Assembly: GCA_001600415.1 (NCBI GenBank)
Contig: BCJX01000011.1
Span: forward strand, 1-47,353
Length of the DNA: 47,353 nt
Source: Pascua guehoae
Taxonomy: Eukaryota > Basidiomycota > Tremellomycetes > Trichosporonales > Trichosporonaceae
Reading direction: 5' to 3'
Part shown: positions 20,424 to 32,103 of the stretch, piece by piece
How positions within the stretch are numbered: position 1 is the stretch's first letter
Layout of the letters: each line of letters opens with the position of its first letter
Translations under genes and position numbers: made by a program
Notes under the pieces: model-generated
Database searches by the model: none
Told to the model about the DNA's origin: nothing
Seen by the model: the letters and a program-made list of their open reading frames with translations, nothing else

Positions 20424-22769
20424 CTAATCGAGCACGATGGCATTCTCCTTGGTCCCCAACAATTTGCGCTTCTTGGGCTCTGAAGCAACGTCGTCGTCGG
20501 GGGCCGAGCGCTTGACAGACTTGGCTCGTGGCCCTGCTGCTTTGCTCTTCTCCTTGAACTCGGAGCCATCTGTGATCGCAAAATCATCCACATCCTGGAT
20601 CTCGCTGTCCTCGGCAGACGCAGGCTTGGCAGGCTTCAAGGGGATCTGGGGCGCCTCGTCTGGCAAGGTGTACGCGCCAGACACGTTTGGTTCTCTGCGG
20701 TGTTAGCTTCCCAGCAACGAGACAAGACGCACGGCTGGAGCACGCAAAAGTGGATTGGCCGGTATTTTCCCTCCTCGTCAATCACAGTGATCATCTTGCC
20801 GCGCTCGAGGCCAAGCTCGCCGAGCGTCTTGCCGTGGTTGTCGTCAAAGTCTGGGTCGGCGAGGATACGGCCGCCTTCCAGGACGCTGACCTCGAACTCG
20901 TCGTCGTCTACGCTCGATTTCAGCCAGCCTCCGATCACGTCGTTGACCAGGTGTCCCAGAGTACACCGCTGGACGTCGACCTTGAAGGGGATGTACAGGT
21001 CGCGACACACTGCGCAGTTCGGGTTAGGTTCCGGTCGTCCAGTGTTGCACACGGGTCGGCGGGCGATAGGGGTAATGTACGGGTTGCGTCCTGGGCCGCC
21101 ATCCCCACGAAGGACACCGAGTGCCTGCATCACGATCATGCCAGCGACAACGGCGTTGGTCGTGGCAATGGCAGGAATAATGTTGCCCGCCATTTCTGCG
21201 TGGGTGAGCTTGAAACCCAGGAACGCTGACCCACCCTTGACTTGGAAACGCGTGCGCGTGGCAATACCATAAGCTGTCGCACGCAGGTTGGCAACGGCAA
21301 GCACAAAGTCGAGTGTGTCATCATCATCCTTGTCAAAGGAAAGGACAACGTCGGGGTGCGCGATAGATCGTGCTGACAAACGCTGACAGCTGGACGGGTC
21401 AGCGTGGCCAGAATACGATACCCACCTGTCAACAAACAGCTCGAGGTTCTCCTTCAGGCTGAGCTCTTTTTGGTCCTTGAGTACGGTCTGACTTGACGTG
21501 CCGTTGGAGGCTGAACTGCTGGTCCCCTGAGTTGAAGTTCGGGCAGGCGGAGCCACAAAGGTGCCATTCATGATCGCATCGTAGTCGAGTGGCACGGGCT
21601 TGACGCGGCCAGGCACTTTCCACATGTCCTCCATGGCGAGCAGGCGGTTGATATCGTCGTAGAAGACCTACTGGTCAGACGGGCTCCAGATACGTGGCTC
21701 ACCTTTCGGAACACGCGCTGTGCACCGTCTTCCTCTCCAAGAAGGCGCCGCACTTCACGGAACGCCGCTGCCTCCTTCTTGAGGTTTTCGATTTCCTCAG
21801 CTGCGTAGGTTGGCTACTGTCGAGGGAAGGAACCTACCATTCTCGCCGTCAGCCTTGGCCTTGTCTAGCTCAGCCTCATCAAGGGCCTCGTCATCCTCTC
21901 CAAACAGTTTGCTTGTTTATCAGCTGACGCCACACTGATATATGACGTACCCAAAGAGATAGCTCTTGCCCCACACAATGCAGTGGATGGGTTCACTCGG
22001 CGTGGAGCGAATGGTGCACACAGGGAACGACTTTGGCGGGGCTTTGAAGGTGCAGTCGTAGCATTCGGTCTCGTTCTGCATGTCAGTCGAGGACTTTCAC
22101 ACAGGAGCTAACTGACGTGAACGATGCAAGTGACCTGTCCCAAGTATCCCGCGGTTCCCGACTCGATGAGCGGCACGTTGGCAGCCATGCAGAGCTTGTT
22201 AACGTGTCGTCGGGCGTCTGTCGTCAGCACACACACATTTCCCTCCTCGCCTTCCTTTCCCGGGGCGACCTTCCCTCGCCCACCTGCGCCAGTTTCCACT
22301 CACCAGAGTTGTCGAGGGCGTTCATAACGAGTCCAAACTTCTTGATCCATTCGAGGTCGTTCTCTGGCTCCTTGACGTTCCCATGACGCGCATGAATGTT
22401 AATACCAGACTTGGGGTTAAAGTGCAGGGCTGCAGCTTTGGCCACAAGCGCTTTGGACTTGGAAATGTCGGGCTTGCGGAACAGGAACTGGCGGTTGAGG
22501 TTGGAAAGGTCGATGGTATCGAGGTCGAGCTGGAGTCAGCTACGATCGCGAGTATATGCAGCTCACAATCTCAATATTGCTGAAGCCCACCAACACGAGG
22601 TTTTTCACTACACTCATCAGCTCACACACACCATTAGGTCATCATCAATAAGCAACTCACAGAGTTCGCAACCGATGCCACCCGCGCCGACGACGAGGAC
22701 TGGTGTGGTGCGGACCTTGTTGAAGAGCTCGGGACCGAGAAGAGCCTCGGTGTGAGAGAGACGTCCCAT
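20424..22769 (-). CDS. UBA2: SUMO-activating enzyme subunit UBA2
   Basis: Exons complement(20424..20694, 20733..21389, 21426..21667, 21703..21800, 21838..21911, 21951..22075, 22117..22217, 22304..22529, 22567..22607, 22661..22769); 647 aa, all phases close. Uba2 with Aos1 adenylates SUMO and takes it on a catalytic cysteine before transfer to Ubc9. Seen: the nucleotide-binding [15 protein letters not shown] near residue 24; [22 protein letters not shown] and GYLGQV; zinc ligands C164 and C167 (ECYDC) paired with the later CNTGR..CAVC; catalytic Cys179 in SFPVCTIR (yeast Cys177); [10 protein letters not shown] in the Cys domain; a ubiquitin-fold domain with [11 protein letters not shown]; and a basic KKRK tail for nuclear import. 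Introns are 35-53 nt except one of 86. Shares a divergent promoter with BRF1. Confidence 0.97.
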
Positions 22770-23474
22770 TTTGGAGGCTGGTCGGTGCTCGTGTGGTGAC
22801 CAGAGGAAGGCAATGAGAGAGTTGAAGGAAGGAAAGGACGAGTTTGGACATTGACGCGCACAAGAAACGCGACGATCGCGGAACAGAGCATGGCAAGGTT
22901 AGTATACACATTACGGCTGGTCACGTGCCTTGTAAGGGTGAACTAGGGTATTTTGTAATCTCAGGGTTTTAGTATTAGAATAACATTTGTGAGAGTGTTG
23001 TGCCGAGTCTGGGTATTTGGACAAGGGAGAGTCTTGTCAGGGTTCAACGAGTGTGTCGCCAAGGGGGCGGGGCGCAGAGGCAAGAAAATGGAGGCAACGA
23101 TTGTTTCCGTACTCTGCTGTCTCCGTGTTCGACTCTCACCCTCTCCCTCTTGCCACCATCCCATCCATCACCCCGTCTTTTAAATCTTTACTCCGCCCCG
23201 CACACCCACCTGCCCATCCACCCGCCGTCCACTGTCCCGTCTATTATTATCTCTCCTTGTTATCGTTATCCAAAGCCGACACCCGGTTTCGGGACGCCAC
23301 GCCCCCAAAAACTTGAGCTTTCTTAACCTCGTCGACGCGAGCACGACCCGCACGGGCGCGCCAATTGCCCTTCGCACCACCACGTTGTAACCCGCGTCAC
23401 CTCGAGTTTCGTTTTACAACCTTGTCAACTTTTGTCCGGCCACCTGTCGCACTCGTTCGGGTCTTTCAGCAGTC
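22770..23474. promoter_or_regulatory. Divergent promoter UBA2 / BRF1
   Basis: 705 bp between divergent start codons, with pyrimidine-rich stretches near 23130-23260 upstream of BRF1, common in basidiomycete promoters. No other gene is supported. Confidence 0.5.
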
Positions 23475-25968
23475 ATGGCTCCTCCAGTACGTCTCACCCA
23501 CGGCACGCACGGGCCGTATCTGACCCCCAGCGAATCTGTCCCGGCTGCAAGTCGAAAGACATTAAAACCGACTTCTCCTTGGGCAGTGTAGTGTACGTCC
23601 TGGTCCAGGCGTAGCTGCCGCGCGCCTCATCCAAGACGTTGCTGACGCTGCAGATGTCAGAACTGTGGTATCGAATTCGAGCAAGGCATTCTCGTCTCAG
23701 AGATCGGCTTCGCTGAGGGCTCGGGCGGCCGTGTCCATGTCCAGGGCTCCTTTGTCTCCCATGGTGCTAGTATGTGTGACCGTGGCGGCGTGTGTGTGGT
23801 GCATGCTGACGTGACTAGCTGGTATCTCCGGCTTCCGTGGGAGCGGGCCGACGTCCGAGGGGATCAAGGAAGAAGGTTGGTCGTGCTGACGACCTTCATA
23901 TCGTGCTCGGCTGACCCCCCCAGGCCGTAAGCGCATCCAACATATCTGCCAGCAAATGGGTATCCTCCCGTCGGTGCAGCGTGGCGCGCAGCGGTTCTAC
24001 TCGCTGGCGGTCGACAACAAGTTCAACCGGGGCCGTCGTACAGACTACGTCGTGGCGAGCTGTATCTACCTGTACAGCAGATTCGAAAAGGATGCCCTGA
24101 TGCTCATCGACTTTAGCGAGCGCCTACAGGTGGGTTGCTCCGACCAGGAACAAGGCTGACCCTCAGATCAATGTGTACGAGCTCGGCGCGACATACCTAA
24201 AGCTGCGGTCGGCACTCAACCTGGACCAAATCCTGCCCGAGATCGACCCGGCCGTGTACAACATTCGGTTTGCAAACCGCCTCGACTTTGGCAACATGGC
24301 GACTGTGGTGGCACGCGACGCGTCTCGACTGATCAAGCGATTCAAGGCCGACTGGATGACTTCGGGCCGTCGACCGGCGGGTATCTGTGGCGCGTGCCTC
24401 GTCATTGCAGCACGCATGAGTGACTTTCTCCGCACGCCCGAAGAGGTCGCACAGGTGGTCAAAGTGTCGCCGCTCACGATCAAGAAGCGCCTGATGGAGT
24501 TTGCCCACACGTCGGCAGCGAATAAGACTGTCGACGAGTGGCGAGCCCTGACGGACGCCCAACTCGAGGAGCCGGACAACGACGCGATGCCACCTATCAT
24601 GAAGAAGCGCTTGATCAAGGAAGACCGTGACAGGAACCGGCGACAGCTGGAGATTGACATTGCGCGTCGAAACGGCACATATGTGGAACCCGAGGACGGC
24701 AGCCAACCGGGCACTCCTGCGAGCACACGGGCGGGCACGCCGAGCACACCGGCGCCTGGTGCCTCACCGGCCCCAACACCCAGCCGGCGGAGCACGCGCA
24801 AGCGGAAACGGCACGATGACGATGCGGCACAGGCGGCACTACGCGATGCTGCCCGTAGTCTAGAGCCTGTGGACGGTGATTCGGACGAGGATGCGGGCAT
24901 GGACCCGCTCGCCAAGGAAGACTATGTCGCCGACGTGCAAACAGCGGGCGACAACTCGCGGGAGGCCAAGGATGAACGTCGCATGGAGCGACGCTCGCTG
25001 ATGGCGTCGTACAAGGCGGCGACGGGCGCGGCGGCGGAGGGCGATGACGACGAGGAACTGGACGCCCTTGCCGAAAAGGAGGGTGAGGACGACGAGGAGG
25101 AAGAAGTGGACGAGGAAGTTGTGGAGGTTACACCCGAGGAGGAAATGGCACTCGCTGGCGGGTTCCAGGAAAAGACCTTGCCCGACTGGGACGACAAGGA
25201 GGCCGTGTACGAGTACGTCGAGGAGCACGTTTTCAGCGGCGAGGAGGTGCTGCTGTACGGTGGCAACAAGGCGATGATGCGCGAGCGCATCGACAAGTGG
25301 CTGCAGGGCCGGTCGGCGGCCGAGGTGATTGGCGAGATGCGCCGTGTCGAATGGGCGCGCCACGAGCGCGAGTGGTTTGCAAAGCACCACACCGAGTCTG
25401 CGTTTGACGATCTGGACGACTCGGAGCTCGACGCATACTGGGTCATGGACGACGACGAGCGGCAGGCCCGCGCGCGCATGTGGCTCTCGCACAATGGCAA
25501 GTGGCTCGAAGAAGACAAGGAGCGCCAAGAACGCAAGGCAGCCTACAACCGCGCCCACGGCATCGACCCCAACAAGCCCAAGGCCAAGAAGAAGCGCCAG
25601 AACCAAAACCAGCGCCGTGGACCGTACACGAGCGCCCGTGAGGCCATCGACTCGTTTGCCAGCCAAAAAAAGTTTTCCAGCCGTATCAACATGGACGCCA
25701 TTCGCAAGCTCGAGACGGGTCTCGTGTCGGACGCAGACTACTCGGGCCTCCAGACCATGGACGACAAGGACGACGACGACGAGGGCGCGTTCCGCGACGA
25801 CAAGGAGGACGGGGGCGACGACGACGACGACGACCTCCACGACCTCTCGCAGTATGCCACGCAGGGCTGGGGTGAGTTTGCTGCTTTTCTCCGACTTTCG
25901 TGTCTTCAGCAAACTAACGCGTTTCAGATGAAAAGCACGACAAGAGCGATGACGACGACGATGAGTAG
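23475..25968 (+). CDS. BRF1: TFIIIB subunit BRF1
   Basis: Exons 23475..23486, 23531..23592, 23654..23769, 23819..23875, 23924..24129, 24167..25871, 25928..25968; 732 aa. Brf1 is the TFIIB-related factor that recruits RNA polymerase III to tRNA and 5S genes. The first exon encodes only MAPP. Seen: an N-terminal zinc ribbon (C7, C10, C26, C29; CPGC and CQNC), the linker FVSHGA.GISGFRGSGP, two cyclin folds (QICQQ-type MGILPSVQRGAQRFY, then ICGACLVIAARM and VAQVVKVSPLTIKKRL), and the Brf1 TBP-binding block at about 480-540 (DDSELDAYWVMDDDER, NGKWLEEDKERQERK). It is longer than yeast Brf1 (596 aa) because of Asp/Glu-rich linkers. The short last exon adds an acidic DDDDDE tail. Confidence 0.97.
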
Positions 25969-26619
25969 CGGAGGTTGCATTGTAGCATTTAATCATTGGT
26001 CATACGTCCTTGTGCATGTTTATTCATTCAACGATCCGCGGCGCGTTTGGCAGTTTGGTTGGGACGAGGCGGCCTGGAGGTGAATGACAAGACCTGACTG
26101 AGTGTCTGAGCAAGCGAACTGGGGGCAACTGGGTGTGTGTGTTGCAGCAGTGTTGCAATTCATGTGAGAAGTGGCGGCCTCGCTAGCGTGTGTCCAAGTA
26201 CAAATTGACCTCGGCCTGCCACCACTTGCTGCTCAACTCTTGCTGCCATAAAGTTCCCATTGCAGCATTACTATATTCTCATCTCCTATGCCACCCCCAC
26301 TCACACTCTGTGCCCTCATCGTCTGCACCCCATCATAACCCACTGTCCTCAACGTGGCACCCCTTCAAAGCTTCAATCTCAATCATCACGTTATGTGCAT
26401 TTCGACCAGCACGCTGGGCAAGTTCATAGGTAGAGTAAGGGTCGTTAGGCGCGATGGGCGGTCGCAGAAGGGCCCGGGGTATCATACGGCGAGGCGGGTG
26501 AACAGCGTGGGCGGAAGAGCCAAGAACACAGAGACGGGGGCGAAGGCGCGGCTGCACCGCACATTGTCTATCGTCGAGGGTGGTGTGGGGTCGTCGACGA
26601 GGGTGTGCGTATGCCACGC
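25969..26619. other. Convergent 3' region BRF1 / septin
   Basis: 651 bp between two converging stop codons. Several small frames but none with support; AT-richer pieces near 25980-26030 and 26190-26300 are likely 3' untranslated and polyadenylation sequence. Confidence 0.4.
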
Positions 26620-28669
26620 TTACTTGCCGAGACCGAAGCGCTTTTTCTGCGACTTGTTAGTGGGTTTTACAACATCAGAGTATATAGCACTTACCGAGCC
26701 CTTCTCGGGCGTGAGCGGGCGACCGCTCTCGACGCGCCGCTTCTTGTCCTCGAGCTCGAGACGCTGCTTCTCGAGTGCCTCCTTCATCTCGCGGTGGCGA
26801 GCGTACAGTTCCTCCTCGGACTGCTTGAGCTTGTGCTCCTTCTCCTGCACCTTCTGCTGGAAGACCATCTTCATCTCTGCCTCCATCTTGGCGAGCTTGG
26901 CCTCGTGCATTGCACGCTCCTCGGCCTGCTTGACGGCGGGGCTGGGTGTTAGCTAGTTCAGACGCAGCGATCCGCCCAGCTCACTTGGTCTCCTTGAAGA
27001 CACTCTCGTCCTGGGTGACACCCATTGCCTGGAGCTTCTCCGTCCGGTAGGCCTCGTACAGCACGTCGTTGGTGTTCTCGCGGAGCTCCTCCATGTGTGT
27101 GCGAACGAGCATCTGGCGGAGCTTGACAAAGTCGCAGTGCTGCTCATTGTCGACCTCGATGACACCCCAGGGGTACGCACGACCACGCACAGCACGGCCG
27201 TCGACAGTCTCAATGACATTGTCGGAACCGACAACGGCGAAAGGAATCTTGCTCTGAGATTGTCAGACTGAAGGCTGAAGGTGTGGTAAACTGTAGATAC
27301 TCACGACAATCTCCTCGTTCTCCTGAATTGTCTCCTCGTCGTCGCGAGGGTACGAGGGCGGGGTGAAGATGTTGATTTTGTGGTGCTCAATGTCCGTGAG
27401 AATCCTTTGCTTGAAGAGCTCAATCTCCTCCTCGGTCATGGTGTCGGCCTTGGCAATGACAGGGATCAGGTTGACCTTGGTGTGGAGGCGCTGCATAAAC
27501 TCAATGTCGATGGGCTTGAGCGCGTGGCCGGTGGGCTGGATAAAGTAGATGCACGCGTGGACACGGTTGTCGGTCATCTTGAGACGGTTGACGCGGTTCT
27601 CCTGCTCGAGGTAGGCATCGTAACGTGCCTCAATGTTGTCGAGAATGGGCTTCCAGCTGAGACATTAGATGGAGCACTGACCTGCCAGGGCTCGGCTCGA
27701 CTCACCACTCCTCGTTGTTGACAAAGTCACCAAAGCCCGGCGTGTCGACGACAGTCAGCTTCAGGCGGACACCGTTCTCCTCAATCTCTGCAACGTGTCA
27801 GCGAATGGGTTCAATAGCGGGACCTGAGACACGCGACAAGATCGAGGTATGGTGGGCGCGTCCCTGTTCCACATCTACACCGTCGCCATCGTGCCCCTTT
27901 TGCTCAACTCACCGGCCGAGATGCTCTCGATCGCGACCGTCTTGCCGCGGTCCGCCCCGGGCTCGGGGATGACCTTGGGCTGGTAGAGCTTGGTCTCGAA
28001 GAGGGTGTTGATGAGTGTCGACTTGCCGAGTCCGGACTCGCCTGCTTGTCAGCACAGACCGCCTTTTCCGTGTGGGTCCGTGGTGGGTCCGCGCGACGCA
28101 GAGGCACACAGCACACACTGGTCGCGCCACGCCACGTTCACGTCCCCCATCGCTCCGGGCTGATCGATACGTACCAACAACCATGGCGACGAACTGGAAG
28201 CCACGCCTGGGAATGCATCAGTATTGAAACACTTTGTGTGTGTGGACAGGCAGGTTGGGACGGAGAGAACGCGTCGACGGCGGCGGCACGGGGGAAGGCG
28301 CACGCATCGTGGTAGCCTCCCAGCCCGATGCAGCATGTAGACTGCCTCGGCTACGCGCCGCAGGCTACAGCTGCGCAGCGCGGCACCGCAACACTTCATC
28401 TCGGACGACATTTGGTCCCAACTCGGCTCGGGGCGCGTCGCTCACCTGACACTGCGGCGGTGGACCTGGTTGGGGAGGTTGGAGAAGCCGACCCAGGATG
28501 AGAGCGTCTTGCGAACAACGTTGAGGGGAGCAGCACCGTTGGACAGGTCGCCGTTGGCGGCGCCGTTGCCGTTCAGGTAGGCCGACTGGTCGACGTCGGC
28601 ATCGTGCTCGTCGACGGGGGCAGGGTCGACGACGCCGTTGGTCGGCTGCTCGTAGTACTGCTCGTCCAT
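26620..28669 (-). CDS. CDC3: Septin, Cdc3 type
   Basis: Exons complement(26620..26646, 26695..26941, 26985..27253, 27305..27656, 27706..27787, 27913..28041, 28175..28206, 28446..28669); 453 aa, all phases close. Septins polymerise into heteromeric filaments at the bud neck. Seen: an acidic Asn/Gly-rich N-terminus (about 60 aa), the polybasic [13 protein letters not shown]-loop GESGLGKST (residues 86-94 with VVG), switch [12 protein letters not shown]4 AKAD, the septin-unique element including [12 protein letters not shown] and HCDFVKLR, and a C-terminal coiled coil (about 375-440). The combination of [18 protein letters not shown] and a long coiled coil fits the Cdc3 group best, but Cdc12 cannot be excluded without a tree. 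The last exon is only nine codons. The intron between exons 1 and 2 (239 nt) is long. Confidence 0.95.
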
Positions 28670-30360
28670 GGGGTGCGAAGGGTATCTGCGGTTGGAAGGA
28701 CGAGAGGAAGGAAGGTGGGTGGGTGGGTGGGTGTGGGGCGGATGGATGGGGTTTGGGCAACGAGTGAAAGTAGAGGAAGGAGAGAGGGTAGGTGTGACGA
28801 AGGGGGTGGGTGGGATGCGCGGTAGTGTGGTGGTAGGTGGTGGTGGTGTGCACAGTGTAGACGAGTGGTGGTCGTCTGGTCGTGGTGCGTGGTACGTGGT
28901 ACGTGGTACGTGGTGCGCGGTGCGCGGTGGGTGTTGGATTTGGTTGGGTGGTCGTGCCAGGCAGAGAGAGGGGAGCCGTTGATGCGGGATCGTATGGCTA
29001 AGGGAGGGAGAGAGAGACCAGAGACACCCACCCTGGCTGCTGGACTGGGTTTCCTCCCGCACAGCGCCGAGGGAAGGTCCAAAAGGTCAGGGAAGAAATG
29101 CGTTTGGCAAAACCCAGGGTGGGGGGGAGGGGAAGGGAGCGTGCAGCACGCGCACACGCGCTTGGGGCACCAGCTGCCATGGATGGTGGGTGCAAGAGAT
29201 GGGCGGGGGTCCAGTGCAGCTAGCGGGCGGACGGGCCTCGGGTGGCGTGGCTTAGTCTTTATTTTTTCCTCTGCTAGAACCTCGACTCCTGGACTGGCCA
29301 GACAGCAGACAGCCCATGCAAGGCCCTAAGGGCGGCCCTGCCTCCCCTCTCTCTCTCTCTCTCGCGGGTCGCGCCGCGCGCCGCGCGTGCTGGGCTGGGC
29401 CTGTGGCCTGTGGGCGGTGGCAGTGGGCGGGTTCAAACTGCAACAAACCCCTCTGGTCACAGGTTGGCGATTTCAGATTCACTCTGAAGCTCTGAACTCT
29501 GTTGGGCCCTTTTTGATCCCGCCCGCCAGCATCCCAGTCCAGTCGCGGCGCGCGCCGAACGCTGCGTGCCGCAGAGGGGCCGTCACGGTGCCTTGAGAGC
29601 GCGGCTCGTCTTGTCCGTCCTCGTCCCATCCATTGCTGCATTTCTGAGACTGAACCTGACACGCACAAGAATATCAGACAGCCGTGAGCTCTCTGCCTTG
29701 GTGCAGATTCGTCACGCCAACCTCGCAGCAGTTGCAGGGTGCAGTTGTGGCATACTTAATGTCGCGATCAACTCAACCTCGACCTTCTCCACCCAGTCTT
29801 CCAACGACATTGTCGCGTTGCCTCCTCCTGCATCGTACTTTTACCACCACCCCAACCTCCACAGTGCCCAGACAAACCAGACTTCAACTCATCACCTAAT
29901 GCCGCCAACGGCCGCTCATGTGGCAATCGTCTTAAACTCAGCCTCAGTTCCTGGCTTCAATTAACTTCAGCAACGGCCATTACCAAACCCGCATTCCATC
30001 GGCCTCGAGACGGATAACAGCTGACTGTGCCGCGCCAAGACCGCCGTGGTTGACCCAGAGACGAGGAGGACCCGAACAAGCATACGCTCCGTCCACATGT
30101 TCTGAGCACATGTCGTCTTGCTGCATCTATGCCGTAACAAACAGCGTCGATACCCAGTCAGTCCACAAGCGTTGAAATGCCGGTTTGCATAGTGGGAGCT
30201 GGTTCGCAGCCTTGACGACGCGGGCAACCGCTGATAAGAAAGTGTGGAGGCATTCGAGCACATGCCCAAGTGCACAGGCGGCATCATCCTCATTTGGTGC
30301 CCGAGGCAGAGCGTGGGGATCGGGAGCGTTGAGACGCCATCTGCAGCCTGGACATTGGCG
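28670..30360. other. Septin upstream region and gene-free stretch
   Basis: No supported gene. Holds a (GTGG)n run at about 28714-28731, three tandem GGTACGT units near 28892-28915, a (CT)n run near 29346-29362 and a G-rich strand suited to quadruplex formation. The first part should contain the septin promoter. Confidence 0.4.
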
Positions 30361-30441
30361 TCCGAAATGCGGAGAGTGTGGAAACTCGTCCGTATACACG
30401 TGTGTCCGAAATGTGTAGAGTGTAGAAACTCGTTCATATAC
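30361..30441. repeat. Two-copy tandem repeat, period 44
   Basis: Copies at 30361-30399 and 30405-30441 share TCCGAAATG, GAGTGT and GAAACTCGT, then TATAC or ATATAC. Several differences are CG against TG or CA. The second copy abuts the first MITE. Confidence 0.7.
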
Positions 30442-30579
30442 AGAGGGTGTCAAAAAGGAACGAGAAATGGCGACAGGGTGAGACTGGCAGACTCTTGCAA
30501 GGTCTGCATGTCTGCACAAGCTCAGCATCTGCAATCCTCGGCATCCCTGCGCCTTTCCCGTTCCTTTTGACACGCTCTG
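30441..30579. mobile_element. MITE M1 (Tc1/mariner-like, 139 bp)
   Basis: Ends are inverted repeats of about 35 bp: left CAGAGGGTGTCAAAAAGG, right reverse complement CAGAGCGTGTCAAAAGG, continuing with GAACG and GGCG. TA flanks on both sides (30439-30440, 30580-30581) fit the TA target duplication of Tc1/mariner elements. No transposase is present, so it is non-autonomous. The internal core GCAGGGATGCCG (on the minus strand) recurs in M3-M5. Confidence 0.8.
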
Positions 30580-30581
30580 TA

Positions 30582-30661
30582 CAGGTGTGTCCAGAAAGTC
30601 ATGAGACTGCTACGCTCTTAAGCCCCACTGTGGCAGTCTCACGACTTTCCGAACGCGCCTG
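30582..30661. mobile_element. MITE M2 (80 bp, nearly all inverted repeat)
   Basis: Arms of about 32 bp: left CAGGTGTGTCCAGAAAGTC..., right reverse complement CAGGCGCGTTCGGAAAGTC..., five mismatches of which four are CG/TG or CG/CA. TA flanks at 30580-30581 and 30662-30663; the first TA is also the right flank of M1. CAG-GTGTGTCC-AGAAAGT ends are typical of Tc1/mariner MITEs. It is a different family from M1. Confidence 0.78.
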
Positions 30662-30759
30662 TACAGACAGCCACCCTGGTCGCATTGACGCAGACGTGAG
30701 GCCTCCGTGACCGTGGAGGAGCTTTGGGAGACGGGAAGCGATGCGCATCCCTCAGAGGA

Positions 30760-30898
30760 CAGCCTCTGTCAAAAAGGTCCGTCAAAAGGTGCAGGGATGC
30801 CGCAGCATGCAGCCGTTTATACTGCTGCTGAGCAGCGAGTCCAACTAGTTGTTCTGTCTCGCCCAGCGCCACTTGATGGACCTTTTTGATGGAGGCTG
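30760..30898. mobile_element. MITE M3 (M1 family, 139 bp)
   Basis: Inverted ends: left CAGCCTCTGTCAAAAAGGTCC, right reverse complement CAGCCTCCATCAAAAAGGTCC. The internal GCAGGGATGCCG and GCATGCAG match the M1 core. Right flank is TA, left flank GA, so one flank has mutated or the copy is slightly truncated. Same length as M1. Confidence 0.7.
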
Positions 30899-31183
30899 TA
30901 CAGGCCAAACCTGACAGGCTCGGCTGAGTGAGTGAGCCTCATGGCATAGGTTGTATCAACAGCAGCTGGGGTGGTAGAGTTCCTCGTGGCCTCTCGTCTA
31001 CAAGTTGATTCCAGCCGCGCTGCGATATTGGTCAGCAGACATTGACCCACTTCCCTGTCGTCCACGCTGGTGATGTACCCGGCCCTCATAGTCACCGATA
31101 ACGCCTGGGTCCCGATCGACAGTGCTCGATGACGTCGACCATCAATGCAACCGTTCTCCGGGCCGCACACACGCGTCGAGATA

Positions 31184-31430
31184 CAGGGTGTGTCGAAACG
31201 GAACGGGAATGGCGCAGGGATGCGGGGGCATGCGGATGATGAGCAGCTGCAGACATGCAGACCTCGTAAGAGTCCACCAGTCTCACCCTGCGCCATTGCT
31301 CGTTCGGAACGAGAATGGCCCAGGGATCCCGGGACATGCAGATGCAGAGCAGCGCAGAGGTTGCAAGAGCAGCCCAGTTTCACCCGGGGGCCACTTCTCG
31401 TTCTGCTTTGAGACTCTCTCTACAGTGTAT
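31184..31430. mobile_element. MITE M4, two M1-family units fused head to tail
   Basis: Unit A (31184 to about 31309) begins TA-CAGGGTGTGTCGAAACGG and keeps the core GGCGCAGGGATGCG, CATGCAGACCT and AGTCTCACCCTGCGCCATT, matching M1 on the minus strand almost end to end. Unit B (about 31309-31430) restarts at GAACGAGAATGGC, repeats the core and ends in TCTCGTTCTGC...CTCTC-TA. The right end of A and left end of B are merged. Confidence 0.65.
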
Positions 31431-31432
31431 GT

Positions 31433-31562
31433 CAACAAGGAACATCAGGAGCGCAGGGATGCCGTGGCATGTAGCACCGAGCTGGTACCGAGATGAGCGT
31501 TCGGGAGCGCAAGACAAGCCTTACCAGAGTGCGCGCCCTCACGGTCCGTTTTGACACTTCTG
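31433..31562. mobile_element. MITE M5 (M1 family, diverged)
   Basis: Left end TA-CAGTGTATGTCAACAAGGAAC, core GCGCAGGGATGCCG, right end TTTTGACACTTCTG whose reverse complement is CAGAAGTGTCAAAA. Left TA is shared with M4; right flank is TG (CG or TA derived). Most diverged of the family here. Confidence 0.55.
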
Positions 31563-32103
31563 TGACACTTCTTCCATTCTCGCTCGGAGACTACATAGTA
31601 CCAGACAACTTCCGCCTCGTATCATGCTAATACTGCCACGAACTGCACCGATACTCCATGCCTGGTACCTGGCACTTATCGACACCATCCTCATTCGCCA
31701 GGACATATATATGTACCTTCTCAGTACTGCTAGATGCCCTAGCGGATGAATTGTCTCGTTCTATCTTGACTCATCCATCGTACCACCCTAGTTCTACGCC
31801 TTGTAATATCACCCGCCGCATCCCCGTACGCCCCCTATTACATGCATGACTCGCACTGTTGGCGAAACCCGCCTTCGTCGCTCGGATATCCCCCGGCCAC
31901 ATTCCTCAGAGGCGTGTTGCACGTCTCAAGCCGGGCGGCTCGCAACTCGGATCCCACCTCGGACATGCCGCAGACGCGTTTGGACGAGCTTACGCGTCGT
32001 GCGAGCATGTCGGGTGCCCACAAACAGCACGCTGGGCATTTAACGCGACCTGCGGTACTTGTCGCCTAACCTCGTTGGCGTCTCGTCCACCAAGAGTTCC
32101 ACC
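31563..32103. other. Spacer and presumed promoter of the oxidoreductase locus
   Basis: 541 bp, relatively AT-rich in its first half. Overlapping short frames at 31838-32107 have no recognisable product. Confidence 0.4.

Noticed and set aside
24163..24915. Minus-strand frames of up to 378 codons opposite BRF1
   Set aside because: Shadows of a GC-rich coding exon; BRF1 on the plus strand is unambiguous.
28713..28735. CRISPR-like or functional repeat array at GTGG units
   Set aside because: A simple microsatellite in a eukaryotic promoter region; no spacers.
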